From Bacteroidia bacterium (GTDB lineage: Bacteria; Bacteroidota; Bacteroidia; Chitinophagales; Saprospiraceae): DNA of 55,893 nucleotides. Made by a program: the position numbers and the translations under genes. This document shows, piece after piece, positions 28,801-37,835 of the stretch (positions within the stretch are counted from its first letter, which is position 1; every line of letters starts with the position of its first letter). The stretch lies in the NCBI GenBank assembly GCA_030433135.1, contig JAUILF010000003.1, positions 1 to 55,893 of the forward strand, read 5' to 3'. The notes beneath the pieces were generated by a model. The model saw nothing but the letters and a program-made list of their open reading frames with translations. It ran no database searches and was not told the origin of the DNA.

Positions 28801-29814
28801 CTATACAGAGTACATCTCATTCCACGCTGCTAGTCGATCACTGATCTTGGCACGTAATGACTCTGGCTGCAAGACCTCCATCTTTTCACCAAAGGAAAGG
28901 AGAACACTTTCCAATTCAAAATTGGGAATCACTTCAATCTGAAAAATGGCATGAGTTTCCGTTTCCTGCAAGGTGACCTGAGAGCTGTGGATAGGTTTGG
29001 TGATGATGTACTTGGCATCATCAGCGGATACTTTGAAGACTACATGCTCTGTCTTTTTACCCTTGGGGAGCGTGATACCTATAATGTGTTCAAAATAATG
29101 CCGGGGATCAAAGTCTTCCATCTTATGATACCTGACAGCGACTTTTTGTACTCCCAGGAGCCGATCAAGGGCAAAGTTTCGAATACCGGATCGGTTGTGG
29201 TCGTAGCAGACCAAAAACCAACGATTGTCATACTCCTTCAGAAGGTAGGGGCTTATGGTACGCTGGTAGGCCTGGTCCAGGTGAAAAGGCTGATAGGTTA
29301 TTTCAATGACACTTTCCTGCTGAATATAGTCGTAGAGTTCGTGCAGCCACTTCTGACCCGGTTCGTTGAGGCTGTGATCAAAATGAATGATTTCCCGATC
29401 GCTTGATTCCTGTAGGGTCACCGTATGCTCCAGTTTGGTGATGATGTTTTCGATACCGGATGTGTTTTGAAAGCCCCTGAAGTTTTTTAGGATGGAGAGG
29501 GCATACTGTAGCTCGAACAAATCATCCTTGCCCAATGGAAATTTCTGTATTGAGAAATCCGGATCTTCATAGGAGTAACTGCGATTAGCCCGGTCATAAA
29601 CAATGGGAGCGAAATAACCCAACTTACCATCCCTCATGGCCTTGATGTCGTACATGATGGTTCGGCGGGATGGGATGGCGTCGATTCCCTCGTACTCATA
29701 GATCTTGTCGGCACAGGCTTCAGCCAAATCTTCCCAGGTCCAGTGGCGGTTCCTTTTGGATAGGCATTCATCAATGGTGCGGTATCTCACCAGGGCATGT
29801 AAGTTAGTAGGCAT
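28801..29814 (-). CDS. WYL-domain transcriptional regulator (YafY type)
   Basis: Cytoplasmic regulator of 337 residues. The N-terminal 80 residues include a winged-helix-like region (IPSRRTIMYDIKAMR at about 47-61). The WYL domain spans about 165-225: EITYQPF, then ISPYLLKEYDNRWFLVCYD and IRNFALDRL, with the Trp/Tyr/Leu landmarks. A C-terminal WCX-like extension covers about 235-337. WYL proteins often sense nucleic-acid ligands or nucleotides and control stress, DNA-repair or defence genes, but the target here is unknown. Its stop codon abuts an AGAAACCACCA tandem array. A 58-bp imperfect palindrome lies 78 bp upstream of its ATG, in the interval shared with the divergent rmuC unit. Confidence 0.88.
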   Translation of the reverse strand: MPTNLHALVRYRTIDECLSKRNRHWTWEDLAEACADKIYEYEGIDAIPSRRTIMYDIKAMRDGKLGYFAPIVYDRANRSYSYEDPDFSIQKFPLGKDDLFELQYALSILKNFRGFQNTSGIENIITKLEHTVTLQESSDREIIHFDHSLNEPGQKWLHELYDYIQQESVIEITYQPFHLDQAYQRTISPYLLKEYDNRWFLVCYDHNRSGIRNFALDRLLGVQKVAVRYHKMEDFDPRHYFEHIIGITLPKGKKTEHVVFKVSADDAKYIITKPIHSSQVTLQETETHAIFQIEVIPNFELESVLLSFGEKMEVLQPESLRAKISDRLAAWNEMYSV

Positions 29815-29891
29815 CGATCCATTTATTTTAACCCGGACTATGCATTAGGCCTTTCTATTACGAGCCAAATATGCTGCAAATACGGGCACAT

Positions 29892-29949
29892 AAGCACTTT
29901 TTGATTCTCACCATAATAGTCAATTATGTTTGCGAGTCAAAAAGCACTT
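29892..29949. promoter_or_regulatory. 58-bp imperfect palindrome between WYL gene and rmuC unit
   Basis: The outer arms AAGCACTTTTTGATTCTC and GAGTCAAAAAGCACTT pair at about 14 of 18 positions. An inner stem, CATAAT/ATTATG, is centred near 29920. A smaller perfect repeat, GTGCAA-N5-TTGCAC, lies at 30054-30070. These account for the visible structure in the 309 bp between the WYL start and the small ORF. They could be operator sites for the WYL regulator or a bidirectional terminator-like hairpin. Confidence 0.45.
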
Positions 29950-30123
29950 GGAGCACCCGTCTTTATTGCCTATTTGACTCTCATGACGAAATCCCAATAA
30001 ATAATCCGGGTTTATACATATAAGAAATTAAAAATATGAATATTTTCATCGCAGTGCAAAAACATTGCACGGTAACGATTTACACTTGTATCATATTGAT
30101 TAACTCACGTAACTAACAACAAC

Positions 30124-30216
30124 ATGGTACATTTCCTATTATTAGCCATCATCGCACTTGGTCTTCTCACCTTTCTCAACATAGCAGGTAGTTTTCTGCA
30201 TCGTCGACCTGAATAA
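30124..30216 (+). CDS. Possible 30-residue membrane microprotein upstream of rmuC
   Basis: An ATG-to-TAA frame encodes 30 residues, MVHFLLLAIIALGLLTFLNI followed by AGSFLHRRPE. This is one hydrophobic helix with a short basic tail, a typical small membrane protein shape. It starts after an A-rich stretch (CTAACAACAAC) typical of Bacteroidota translation starts and ends 61 bp before rmuC on the same strand, so the two may be co-transcribed. I do not recognise it, and a chance ORF cannot be excluded. Confidence 0.45.
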   Translation: MVHFLLLAIIALGLLTFLNIAGSFLHRRPE

Positions 30217-30277
30217 GCTTAATGACTGCGATCGCTGAAATACATCCGATTCATTTTAATAACCAAACTAAACAGCT

Positions 30278-31603
30278 ATGGAAACTACATACCTTCTTAT
30301 ACTGACTTCTCTGATACTTGTTATTTCATTGGTAAACCTGCTTCGTCGCAGAAATATCAGTGACCAGATCAAGCCCTTATGGCAAGCCGACATGGAAAAA
30401 TTGCAGCAGAATTTCTCACAGATGCTGAGTGGTGAAATCAGTGCCAATCGTAGAGAGCAGCACGAGATATCTCGTCAAAACCGGGTTGAGATGACGGATT
30501 CTTTGGAGAAATTTGGCCACAAGCAAATGAAGATATTTGATATGATCGATACCCGGGTGGAAAGAGCCATGAAGGATACAGAAGGTCGATCCGAAAAGCT
30601 GGAGAAAAACGTACTACAAACCCTGAATCGTATCTCTGATCAGGTCGATAAAAGACTGCAGGTGTTGCAGAAAGACAACGCGGAACAGCTCGAAAAAATG
30701 AGGGAAACTGTGGACGAGAAGCTACATCAGACACTCGAAGAACGTTTGGGTAGGTCCTTTAAGCGTGTGAGTGACCATCTGGAAAAAGTACAGATGGGAT
30801 TGGGAGAAATGAAATCACTGGCTGCCGGGGTAGGTGACTTGAAGAAAGTGCTATCCAATGTCAAGACTCGTGGTATCATGGGGGAGATCCAGCTATTAAA
30901 TATTATCGAGCAGGTCATGACCCCTGATCAGTACGAGCTTAATGTGCCAACCATTCCGGGAAGAGACACCCGGGTGGAGGTGGCCATTAAGTTGCCTGGA
31001 AAAGCCAACGCAGATAATGCCACCAATGGCAAAGGATTGCGCTTACCGATCGACGCCAAATTTCCCATGGATCGCTACCAGGCACTTTCAGATGCTTATG
31101 AAGTCGGCTGTCAGGATCAGATTAAAACTGCATCCACCAATATGCAACGGGCGATCCTGTCGGCCGCAAAAGATATCAGAGAAAAGTACGTCGCACCTCC
31201 CTATACCACTGATTTTGGAATTATGTTTTTGCCGGTTGAAGGACTTTATGCCGAAGTCTGCCGGCAACCGGACCTCATTTTCAAATTAAAGAGTGAATAT
31301 CAGATCATTGTCGCAGGTCCCAATAACCTTAGCGCTTTCCTGAGTTCTCTGCAGATGGGGTTCAGGACGCTTGCCATCGAAAAGCGATCGAGTGAGGTTT
31401 GGTCCCTTTTGGCAGAGATCAAAACCGAGTTTGGCAAATTTGGGATGGCGCTGGATAAAGTGCAAAAGAAACTGACGGAGGCCAATAACGTTATCGATCA
31501 GGCTGGTGTCAGGAGGCGGGCTGTGGAGCGTCGCCTGAATAAAGTAGAGGAACTACCGGTGGGAGAGCAATTGAGTATTAAAGGTGCCTCCATCTATTCC
31601 TGA
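30278..31603 (+). CDS. rmuC: DNA recombination protein RmuC
   Basis: RmuC-family protein, linked in Escherichia coli to suppression of inversions at short inverted repeats and carrying a nuclease-like core. The 441 residues show an N-terminal membrane helix (about 4-22), a long coiled coil (about 30-200) and the RmuC core with landmarks such as TRGIMGEIQLLNIIEQV, LPIDAKFPMDRY and FGIMFLPVEGLYAEV, then LAAF-type LSAFLSSLQMGF. The start is the ATG at 30278. It is followed by a strong terminator. The proximity of a WYL regulator and many short inverted repeats is suggestive but not evidence of function. Confidence 0.93.
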   Translation: METTYLLILTSLILVISLVNLLRRRNISDQIKPLWQADMEKLQQNFSQMLSGEISANRREQHEISRQNRVEMTDSLEKFGHKQMKIFDMIDTRVERAMKDTEGRSEKLEKNVLQTLNRISDQVDKRLQVLQKDNAEQLEKMRETVDEKLHQTLEERLGRSFKRVSDHLEKVQMGLGEMKSLAAGVGDLKKVLSNVKTRGIMGEIQLLNIIEQVMTPDQYELNVPTIPGRDTRVEVAIKLPGKANADNATNGKGLRLPIDAKFPMDRYQALSDAYEVGCQDQIKTASTNMQRAILSAAKDIREKYVAPPYTTDFGIMFLPVEGLYAEVCRQPDLIFKLKSEYQIIVAGPNNLSAFLSSLQMGFRTLAIEKRSSEVWSLLAEIKTEFGKFGMALDKVQKKLTEANNVIDQAGVRRRAVERRLNKVEELPVGEQLSIKGASIYS

Positions 31604-31637
31604 TAAAAGAGACATGTTGTAGATTTTCTTAGCCGTT

Positions 31638-31687
31638 GGTACCGGGCTTGCTTCTATCACCCTTGAAGCAGGCCCGTACCTTTTTTT
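31638..31687 (+). terminator. Strong intrinsic terminator of rmuC
   Basis: A long stem, GGTACCGGGCTTGCTTC with GAAGCAGGCCCGTACC (one bulge), ends at 31680 and is followed by seven T. The remaining 236 bp to the next gene show no ORF, repeat or clear promoter. Confidence 0.9.
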
Positions 31688-31923
31688 GGGGAATCTGATT
31701 TTTCATAAATTATCGTTGATATAAAGAAATGGGTGAGTTTTTTTGGTAATTCACTTGATCACCATAACATTACTGGGAGCAAAGTGACTTTAGTTCTTTA
31801 AGAGAACCTTGATTCTCAATGACCTCTGTGAGAAGGACTTAGTAGCAGGACCGCATCAGGATTATGAAGAGTCTAGTAAAAGTAGGTTTCTTCTCAAATG
31901 AGCCCATGTAGTAGCACATTGAA

Positions 31924-32385
31924 ATGAAACCAATCGGAACATATCAAGCTCGACAAGTATTTTGGTTCGACTATGACCAATTTCAGCTTGACCAGTTGCC
32001 AAAAAAAGATTGGTTATGTCTTGCAACTTCTGACATTGATCCAAATGACCAGAAATTTGAAGAACTCGTTCGACACTCAATTGAAAACGGAATTCTGGAA
32101 TTTAAAGGACATGGAAAGTTCGGAGAAAAAATTCACGACCTATTCGATGAAACTATGACTCAAATGGAAGTTGTCGAAAATCATGAGCCGATTTCAGTAT
32201 TAACGACTTGGCACAATGACGAAACTCTCGCAGACGCATTTTGGGACTGTTTTTTCGCATCTTGTATACCGGAGACAGCTGACTTTGACAATCTTTCAAT
32301 AGTCTGTACTGACCTTAAAGGAAATGACAGAAGTGATGAACTGAAAGAAATACTTGAACGATTTGACAAAGGATGGATACCTTAA
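31924..32385 (+). CDS. Unrecognised cytoplasmic protein, 153 residues
   Basis: A clean ATG-to-TAA frame with coding-like composition. There is no signal peptide or membrane helix, and the protein is acidic. Landmarks are YQARQVFWFDYDQF near the start, SIVCTDLKG near 125-133 and a central stretch, VLTTWHNDETLADAFWDCFF, which may be a conserved core (WHxDE). I do not recognise the family; it could be one of the small DUF families found scattered in environmental bacteria. Codons are more A/T-rich than in neighbouring genes (many AAA, GAA, TTT, ATT), hinting at recent transfer. It is followed by 257 bp with nothing recognisable before the convergent TPR lipoprotein gene. Confidence 0.6.
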   Translation: MKPIGTYQARQVFWFDYDQFQLDQLPKKDWLCLATSDIDPNDQKFEELVRHSIENGILEFKGHGKFGEKIHDLFDETMTQMEVVENHEPISVLTTWHNDETLADAFWDCFFASCIPETADFDNLSIVCTDLKGNDRSDELKEILERFDKGWIP

Positions 32386-32642
32386 TGAAAAGGATAAAAA
32401 ACGTGCTCCAATAACATCCATACGCACTGTGGTGCTGAAAACAATCGAAAGGTCAGTGCTTCTATTCCGCCAGAGCCCCGCTTTGATTAGGAGGGTTTGA
32501 CATATTGTTGATGGAGCCAACTCTTACTCCAGTGGTTAGATCCTTCCTTGCAAGCCTAAAGGCTAAAAAAAGAACCCCACCGATTCAACACTGCCATTGC
32601 AATGCCTTCCGGTAGGATTCTGTTACCCTGACATACTTCTTT

Positions 32643-33869
32643 TCAGATGGCTTGTTTTTTCAGGTTTAGTTGCTCTTGAACGGCTACCAGATCCGGGTCC
32701 TGTGATTTGGTCCTTTGCGCTTTTTCCAGATGCCAGGCAGACTTTTCAAGATCGCCCATTTGTAGATAAAGACATGCCAGTTCCTTGTTGACATCAATAT
32801 TGTCCGGCCTTTTCTTGTACTCACCCTCCAGATAGGGTAATGCTTTTTCTGGCTCATCCAATAGATCAGCATAAATATGAGCGTATTCGAGGTCCATCAT
32901 GTGGCCACTTTTTACGTCATCTTCGAGCATCACAAAGACTTCATCCAACATTTGTCTCATTTGATCTTTCTGGTTGGTGACCTTGTAGATCCGTGCCTTT
33001 GCGACATAGAATGAAACTTCAGGAATGATCTCACACGCCCGGTCTAATTCCGCAATAGCCTCCGTGTAATTTCCATTCTCTGCTTCCATTTGAGCCAAAG
33101 CTGCTATGGCAAAGGGATAATCTTCCCTTTGTTGGAGTATTTGATGGTAGGTGCCGGCAGCCTTCTCTGGCCGGTTATATCTTTCATACAATTCTCCCAG
33201 GGTCAGATTGGCCCATGCCGTTTCTTCATACGGAGGAAATCCGGCCTCTACAGCCATCTGCATGGCTTCAATAGCCCCCTCGATATCCCCATGAATTTCC
33301 CGGAGATAGGATATCCTGGCATAGGATCTGAGGTCAGGTCGGATAGAAACCATTCGGTCAGCCATGACAACAGCCTGATCATAATATCCCAACTCTACGT
33401 AGGCATCTACCATCACGCCGTAAATCTGAGCATTGTAAGGATTGAGGGTAAGGGCCTGTTTACCCGCATCCAGGGCTTCACTGAATTTGTGTAGAGACAG
33501 TAGAACTATGGCGCGTGTACTGAGCATGGCAAACCGTTGATCGTTAGTAAGTTCTGCCCCATTGACTTGATCAAGAACCTGGAGAGCAGCCGGATAATAA
33601 TGTCCATGTTCACCCGTGACCCTGGCTTCCTGAATGTACAGTTGAGCCAGTTTGATTCCTGCCTTTACATTTTGAGGATCGGATTTCAACTCGTCCCTCA
33701 AAGACACATAAGTGTTTTGAATTTGCGACCACTCGCCATTTACACGAAGCTTTTCATGTCGGGGCAGAAGGTCTGCTATTTCAGGTTCTGGTTCTGATTG
33801 ATCGTAACCACACCCCAGTGTGACTAGGATTAAGGTGAACGGGATCAAATAGATTTTTAGATTTTTCAT
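32643..33869 (-). CDS. TPR repeat lipoprotein
   Basis: Predicted exported lipoprotein of 408 residues built of tetratricopeptide repeats. The ATG at 33869 gives a signal (MKNLKIYLIPFTLILVTLGC) ending in a lipobox-like TLGC, with Cys as acylation site; an in-frame ATG at 33890 would extend the basic region by seven residues. TPR-like helices run from about 50 to the end, for example NVKAGIKLAQLYIQEAR, RPEKAAGTYHQIL and NVDVNKELACLYLQMGDLEKS-like segments. It is last in the minus-strand series after two DUF4331 genes and 139 bp from the nearer one, so it probably serves the same system. Function beyond protein-protein interaction is not evident. Confidence 0.75.
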   Translation of the reverse strand: MKNLKIYLIPFTLILVTLGCGYDQSEPEPEIADLLPRHEKLRVNGEWSQIQNTYVSLRDELKSDPQNVKAGIKLAQLYIQEARVTGEHGHYYPAALQVLDQVNGAELTNDQRFAMLSTRAIVLLSLHKFSEALDAGKQALTLNPYNAQIYGVMVDAYVELGYYDQAVVMADRMVSIRPDLRSYARISYLREIHGDIEGAIEAMQMAVEAGFPPYEETAWANLTLGELYERYNRPEKAAGTYHQILQQREDYPFAIAALAQMEAENGNYTEAIAELDRACEIIPEVSFYVAKARIYKVTNQKDQMRQMLDEVFVMLEDDVKSGHMMDLEYAHIYADLLDEPEKALPYLEGEYKKRPDNIDVNKELACLYLQMGDLEKSAWHLEKAQRTKSQDPDLVAVQEQLNLKKQAI

Positions 33870-33909
33870 AAGTACTGATTTGTATGTCATTAAGTATTAG
33901 GGACAATGT

Positions 33910-33931
33910 GCTCCCGGTCTTTACCGGGAGC
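33910..33931 (-). other. Perfect intercistronic hairpin
   Basis: GCTCCCGGT (33910-33918) and ACCGGGAGC (33923-33931) form a perfect 9-bp stem with a 4-base loop between the DUF4331 gene and the TPR gene. No T-run follows on either strand, so it is more likely an RNA-processing or stability hairpin, or a Rho-associated structure, than an intrinsic terminator. Confidence 0.5.
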
Positions 33932-34008
33932 GACTACCTTATCACCATCCTTTTCCCGGGTTGAGTGTGTTTAGAACTTGAGAAAATGTGATGATAACCC
34001 GGCTGTCC

Positions 34009-36060
34009 CTATTGTTTAAGTATTTTCACAGTTTGGCTAATCCCAGAGTCGCTGTTGATTCTGGCAAAATACCAACCCGCCGGAAGGTCGCCTGAATTCC
34101 AGGAGATTTCGTTGACACCCTGTGAATACAGCTGGGGCTCGAAGTCGGTTACCAATTGTCCCTGGGCGTTGAAGACGTCGATATTGACCTGGGATGCTTT
34201 TTCCAGCGTAAGGGTGATTGTCGCCTGATCAAAAAACGGGTTTGGATAGGCAGTCATGGCTATCTCACCCTTTATCTCTACAGGTGGAGCGATATTCAAT
34301 CCGGCAACTGGCAAACTTTGAGCCGGTCCTTCTCGGGGAATCAGACCACCACATGCTCCATCTCCTGCCCACGGCGGTGCCAGGTAGGGAAACTTCCTTT
34401 GAAAGTCAGCATCATTTTGCTCAACTCCTGTACTGTAGGTCAATACATCAAGCAGATCCTGTGTAACCGGATTGGCATCACCGGCCTGGTAGTCATCATA
34501 CCACAAACCGATCGCAGCCAGAACGGCTCCTGATACTGCCTGTAATTCAATACGGGTGACATCGTCTTCTAGTCTCCGACCGTTGGGAAATCCATCCATA
34601 TTGGGAATAAATTGAGCTCGGGTGGATTTATTATATCTGGGATCCGTCAGTCCCAGTACTGCTGCCTGTATAAGTCCAAGACTGCTGAAATCGGGATGGT
34701 TACGTGGGGTTGTAGGTACGGCTATATTCAATCTTAACATATCTCCTCCGTTAGGCAGAAAATTATTCACCAAAGGTTTTCCGGCTGCCAGTGGGTTGCC
34801 ATTTTTGCCGGTTGCCAATTGATAGGGTGGGACGTTTGGCACTCCGGTGTGGAAGATGGGCCATAGATCTACGGAACGCGGCATGCCCGGACCGGGTAAT
34901 AGCAAGCTGCCAAATACATTATCATCCAGGGCAGTCCCTTCTACAGCCTCACTTCCTTTGAGCCCGAACAATCCGTCATTACCATTACCAAAGTCAAAAG
35001 CCTGAAGGGCATTGCGCTGAATACGTAGTTGAGAAAAGGCGGGAACGGCTCCTCCGAAAAGGCTGTCATCCATATATAGGGCGAGCTCGGGGTTATAAAA
35101 GAATGGGTCTAGCAAAGTGTCGGCCAACTCATCGTAAGGACTCAGGGCATTCCAATAATCCTTCATGCCGATCGGAATCACGGCTTCATTGGTCAGGGGC
35201 ATACCTAGTCGGGATACCTGGACCCAGGGACCTTCGTGCTTTTCTTTTCCCGCAGAAAGGGTTCTGATTTGTCGCCGGCTGGCAGAAGCCCATACACCGA
35301 TAACGAAATCAGAATCAAACATGTCCTTACGCTGAGGATACTGTCCGGTTCGTGAGAGATAGGTAATAGGAATTTCTAAAGCGATAGCACTGACGTTTTT
35401 ACATGCCAGGCCATCCCGTGGTTCACCACCTTGCCGGGGACTATCTCCCAGATCAAAGATTCCGCCAAGGTCAACGAAGAATGGATCGTCCATGGGTCCA
35501 CAGTAGGCTCTTTCACCCAAAGGACTCGCAAAAATGGCGCTCTTCATGATCTTATCATAAGTGGTATTCAGACCGACGGCCGACTCGATTGATCGGTCTC
35601 CAATGTTGTTCGGAGGGACCTCACCATTTATGATAAGCGGGATAAACCTTCTACCACCATCGGTACTGCGTTCCATGGTGTAGGTAGTTTTGAGGTTTTG
35701 CCTACCCAGTCTGATGTTAAAGAAGGTACCCGGATCTTCATTCTTGATGTTGAAAGTAAACCGGTATATGATGTCATCACCCGGATTGTTAACATCATTA
35801 TCTATATGAATTTCGTAGCGGATGTTCTCACCAAAAGTGTAGTAATTAGGGCCACCGTGCGGTAGCTGGAGCGGAACATAAGTTGCTATGATCGTAACCG
35901 TGTTTTTGTTGTTGGGACTTCGGAAAGCATAAAGGTCAACATTGTCCGCCAATGGATCATCAGCTACCAGGGGTGCTTCCCGGTGACTGGAACTCCAGAG
36001 GAAAACGGGCCCCAGACAGATGAGAAGGATGGTCGTAATTATGAATTTTTTGCAATACAT
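34009..36060 (-). CDS. DUF4331 secreted protein with T9SS sorting domain
   Basis: Predicted surface protein of 683 residues. The signal peptide (about 1-23) is followed directly by the DUF4331 hallmark SSHREAPLVADDPLADN-type opening (24-40), which is also where the mature chain should begin. The DUF4331 region runs to about 580 with landmarks such as YEIHIDND, GPMDDPFFVDLGGIFDLG and LPNGGDMLRLN. Residues about 600-683 form a T9SS type A sorting domain (AYPNPFFDQATITLTL, ending in SQTVKILKQ). DUF4331 has no established biochemical function that I know of. The neighbour 38 bp upstream is a close paralogue lacking this tail. Both follow an ECF sigma/anti-sigma pair on the same strand. Confidence 0.88.
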   Translation of the reverse strand: MYCKKFIITTILLICLGPVFLWSSSHREAPLVADDPLADNVDLYAFRSPNNKNTVTIIATYVPLQLPHGGPNYYTFGENIRYEIHIDNDVNNPGDDIIYRFTFNIKNEDPGTFFNIRLGRQNLKTTYTMERSTDGGRRFIPLIINGEVPPNNIGDRSIESAVGLNTTYDKIMKSAIFASPLGERAYCGPMDDPFFVDLGGIFDLGDSPRQGGEPRDGLACKNVSAIALEIPITYLSRTGQYPQRKDMFDSDFVIGVWASASRRQIRTLSAGKEKHEGPWVQVSRLGMPLTNEAVIPIGMKDYWNALSPYDELADTLLDPFFYNPELALYMDDSLFGGAVPAFSQLRIQRNALQAFDFGNGNDGLFGLKGSEAVEGTALDDNVFGSLLLPGPGMPRSVDLWPIFHTGVPNVPPYQLATGKNGNPLAAGKPLVNNFLPNGGDMLRLNIAVPTTPRNHPDFSSLGLIQAAVLGLTDPRYNKSTRAQFIPNMDGFPNGRRLEDDVTRIELQAVSGAVLAAIGLWYDDYQAGDANPVTQDLLDVLTYSTGVEQNDADFQRKFPYLAPPWAGDGACGGLIPREGPAQSLPVAGLNIAPPVEIKGEIAMTAYPNPFFDQATITLTLEKASQVNIDVFNAQGQLVTDFEPQLYSQGVNEISWNSGDLPAGWYFARINSDSGISQTVKILKQ

Positions 36061-36098
36061 TTTCTGCTATTTATGGTTTGAGAGAAAGTTTACCGGAT

Positions 36099-37835
36099 TC
36101 ATTCGACTTCTGTTCCCTGCCATGGTGTGGCCACGTAAGGGAAGGTCGTTTTGAATTCCTTGTCATTAACCGACACACCTGTATCGTAAGACAGCACATC
36201 GATCAGATCCTGTGTCACCGGATTGGGATCACCGGCGGTATAGTCATCGTACCAGAGTCCAATCGCCGCCAGGGCAACACCTGCTACAGCCTGGAGTTCT
36301 ATCCTGGTGACATCATCTTCCAGCCTTCGTCCATTGGGGAATCCATCCATATTCGGGATGAACTGAATGTCAGTATTGTCATTGTAGTTTGGATCGGTCA
36401 GACCCAAGACAGCTGCCTGGATAATCCCCAGGGGACTAAAGGCGGGATCCGTTCGGTCAGTGACCGGCACCGCCATGTTAAGTCTTAGCATATCCCCACC
36501 ATTTGGTAAAAAATTGTGGATGAATGGCTTACCTGCAGCCAGTGGATTACCTTCTTTGCCGGTAGCCAGTTGGTAGGGTATGACATTGGGCACCCCAGTC
36601 TGAAAAATGGGCCACAGGTCCACAGAGCGTGCCTTTCCGGGGCCTGGTAAGAGTAGTGTTCCAAACACCGCGTCATCGAGGGCAGTTCCTGCCACCGCGG
36701 GATTTCCCTTCAGAGCAAATAACCCATCCTGTCCATATCCAAAGTCAAACGACTGAAGTGAATTTCTTTGAATGCGCAGTTGCTCGAGCGCAGGAACAGC
36801 ATCTCCAAACAAATCATCGTCCATATAGAGTGCTAACTCAGGGTTGTAAAAGTTGTTGTCCAGACTGGTCTCAGATATTTCATCATATGGCGTCAGTGAA
36901 TTCCAGTAATCTTTTTGCCCAATCGGGATAACTACCTCGTTAGTCAAGGGCATCCCAAGTCTGGATACCTGTATCCATTCACCATCTTCGCTTGCGGCGC
37001 TGCCATCTGTAGACAGGGTTCGGGTAGTCTTGCGGCTGGCTGATGCCCATACTCCGATGACGTAATCGGGATCCAGAATTGAGGTAGGTTGCGATGGAGC
37101 ACCATCTTTGAGTAAAGTGGAAATCGGCACCTGGATGGCAATGGAATGGACATTGAATCGAGCCAGACCATCCCGTGGGTCACCATTCTGACGGGGCATA
37201 TTTCCCAGGTCAAAAACACCCCCGAGGTCAACGAAGAACGGATCATCAGCAGGGCCGCAATACACTTTTTCTCCGGATACTGCTGTTGCAATAGCTTGAT
37301 TTATCAGGCTTTCGTAGTTGGAGTTGAGTCCGACAGCAGACTCAATAGATCGTGGGCCAATATTGGCAGGAGGAACTGTGCCTCCTGACACCATTACCTC
37401 GAAACTTTGCCCACCATCGGTACTGCGTTCCATCGTGTAGGTGTTTTTGATGTTTTCAGCACCCAGGCGTATGTTGAAGAACGTGGTGGGATCTTCGTTT
37501 TCACGTTCAAATGTAAACCGGTAGATGATTTCATCGCCGGGTACACTGGCGTCATTATCAATGTGGATTTCATATCTGATATTCTCTCCAAAAGAGTAGT
37601 AGTTTGGACCACCAAAGGCCGCCTGCGCGGGTATATAATTAGCGATAATGGTTACTGTGTTGGGGTCATCAGGGCTCCTGAATGCATACACATCAGTGTT
37701 GTCAGCAAGAGGGTCGTTGGCGATTAGCGGTGCTTCCCGGTGGCTCGAAGCCAGGAGATTAAAGGTCCAGAGCAACGCTACTAACGGGAGTAACTTCCTT
37801 CCAACCGTCGAAGTACAGAATAGATTTATGTACAT
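36099..37835 (-). CDS. DUF4331 secreted protein, paralogue without sorting domain
   Basis: Predicted exported protein of 578 residues from the ATG at 37835; an ATG at 37868 would add 11 residues and make a less usual signal. After a hydrophobic segment (LLPLVALLWTFNLLA) comes SSHREAPLIANDPLADNT, the same start as in the downstream paralogue. The two proteins align over nearly their full DUF4331 length, with GPADDPFFVDLGGVFDLG and LPNGGDMLRLNMAVP landmarks. It ends at VATPWQGTEVE without the T9SS tail, so it would stay periplasmic or leave by another route. The stop lies 38 bp before the next gene, so the two are co-transcribed. Confidence 0.86.
   Translation of the reverse strand: MYINLFCTSTVGRKLLPLVALLWTFNLLASSHREAPLIANDPLADNTDVYAFRSPDDPNTVTIIANYIPAQAAFGGPNYYSFGENIRYEIHIDNDASVPGDEIIYRFTFERENEDPTTFFNIRLGAENIKNTYTMERSTDGGQSFEVMVSGGTVPPANIGPRSIESAVGLNSNYESLINQAIATAVSGEKVYCGPADDPFFVDLGGVFDLGNMPRQNGDPRDGLARFNVHSIAIQVPISTLLKDGAPSQPTSILDPDYVIGVWASASRKTTRTLSTDGSAASEDGEWIQVSRLGMPLTNEVVIPIGQKDYWNSLTPYDEISETSLDNNFYNPELALYMDDDLFGDAVPALEQLRIQRNSLQSFDFGYGQDGLFALKGNPAVAGTALDDAVFGTLLLPGPGKARSVDLWPIFQTGVPNVIPYQLATGKEGNPLAAGKPFIHNFLPNGGDMLRLNMAVPVTDRTDPAFSPLGIIQAAVLGLTDPNYNDNTDIQFIPNMDGFPNGRRLEDDVTRIELQAVAGVALAAIGLWYDDYTAGDPNPVTQDLIDVLSYDTGVSVNDKEFKTTFPYVATPWQGTEVE

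Noticed and set aside
28073-28942. Three overlapping plus-strand open frames of 80-122 codons
   Set aside because: They translate the short tandem arrays (repeated SAVLSPK- and ETTKKP-like peptides); no start context, no family, and the last one runs into the WYL gene on the other strand.
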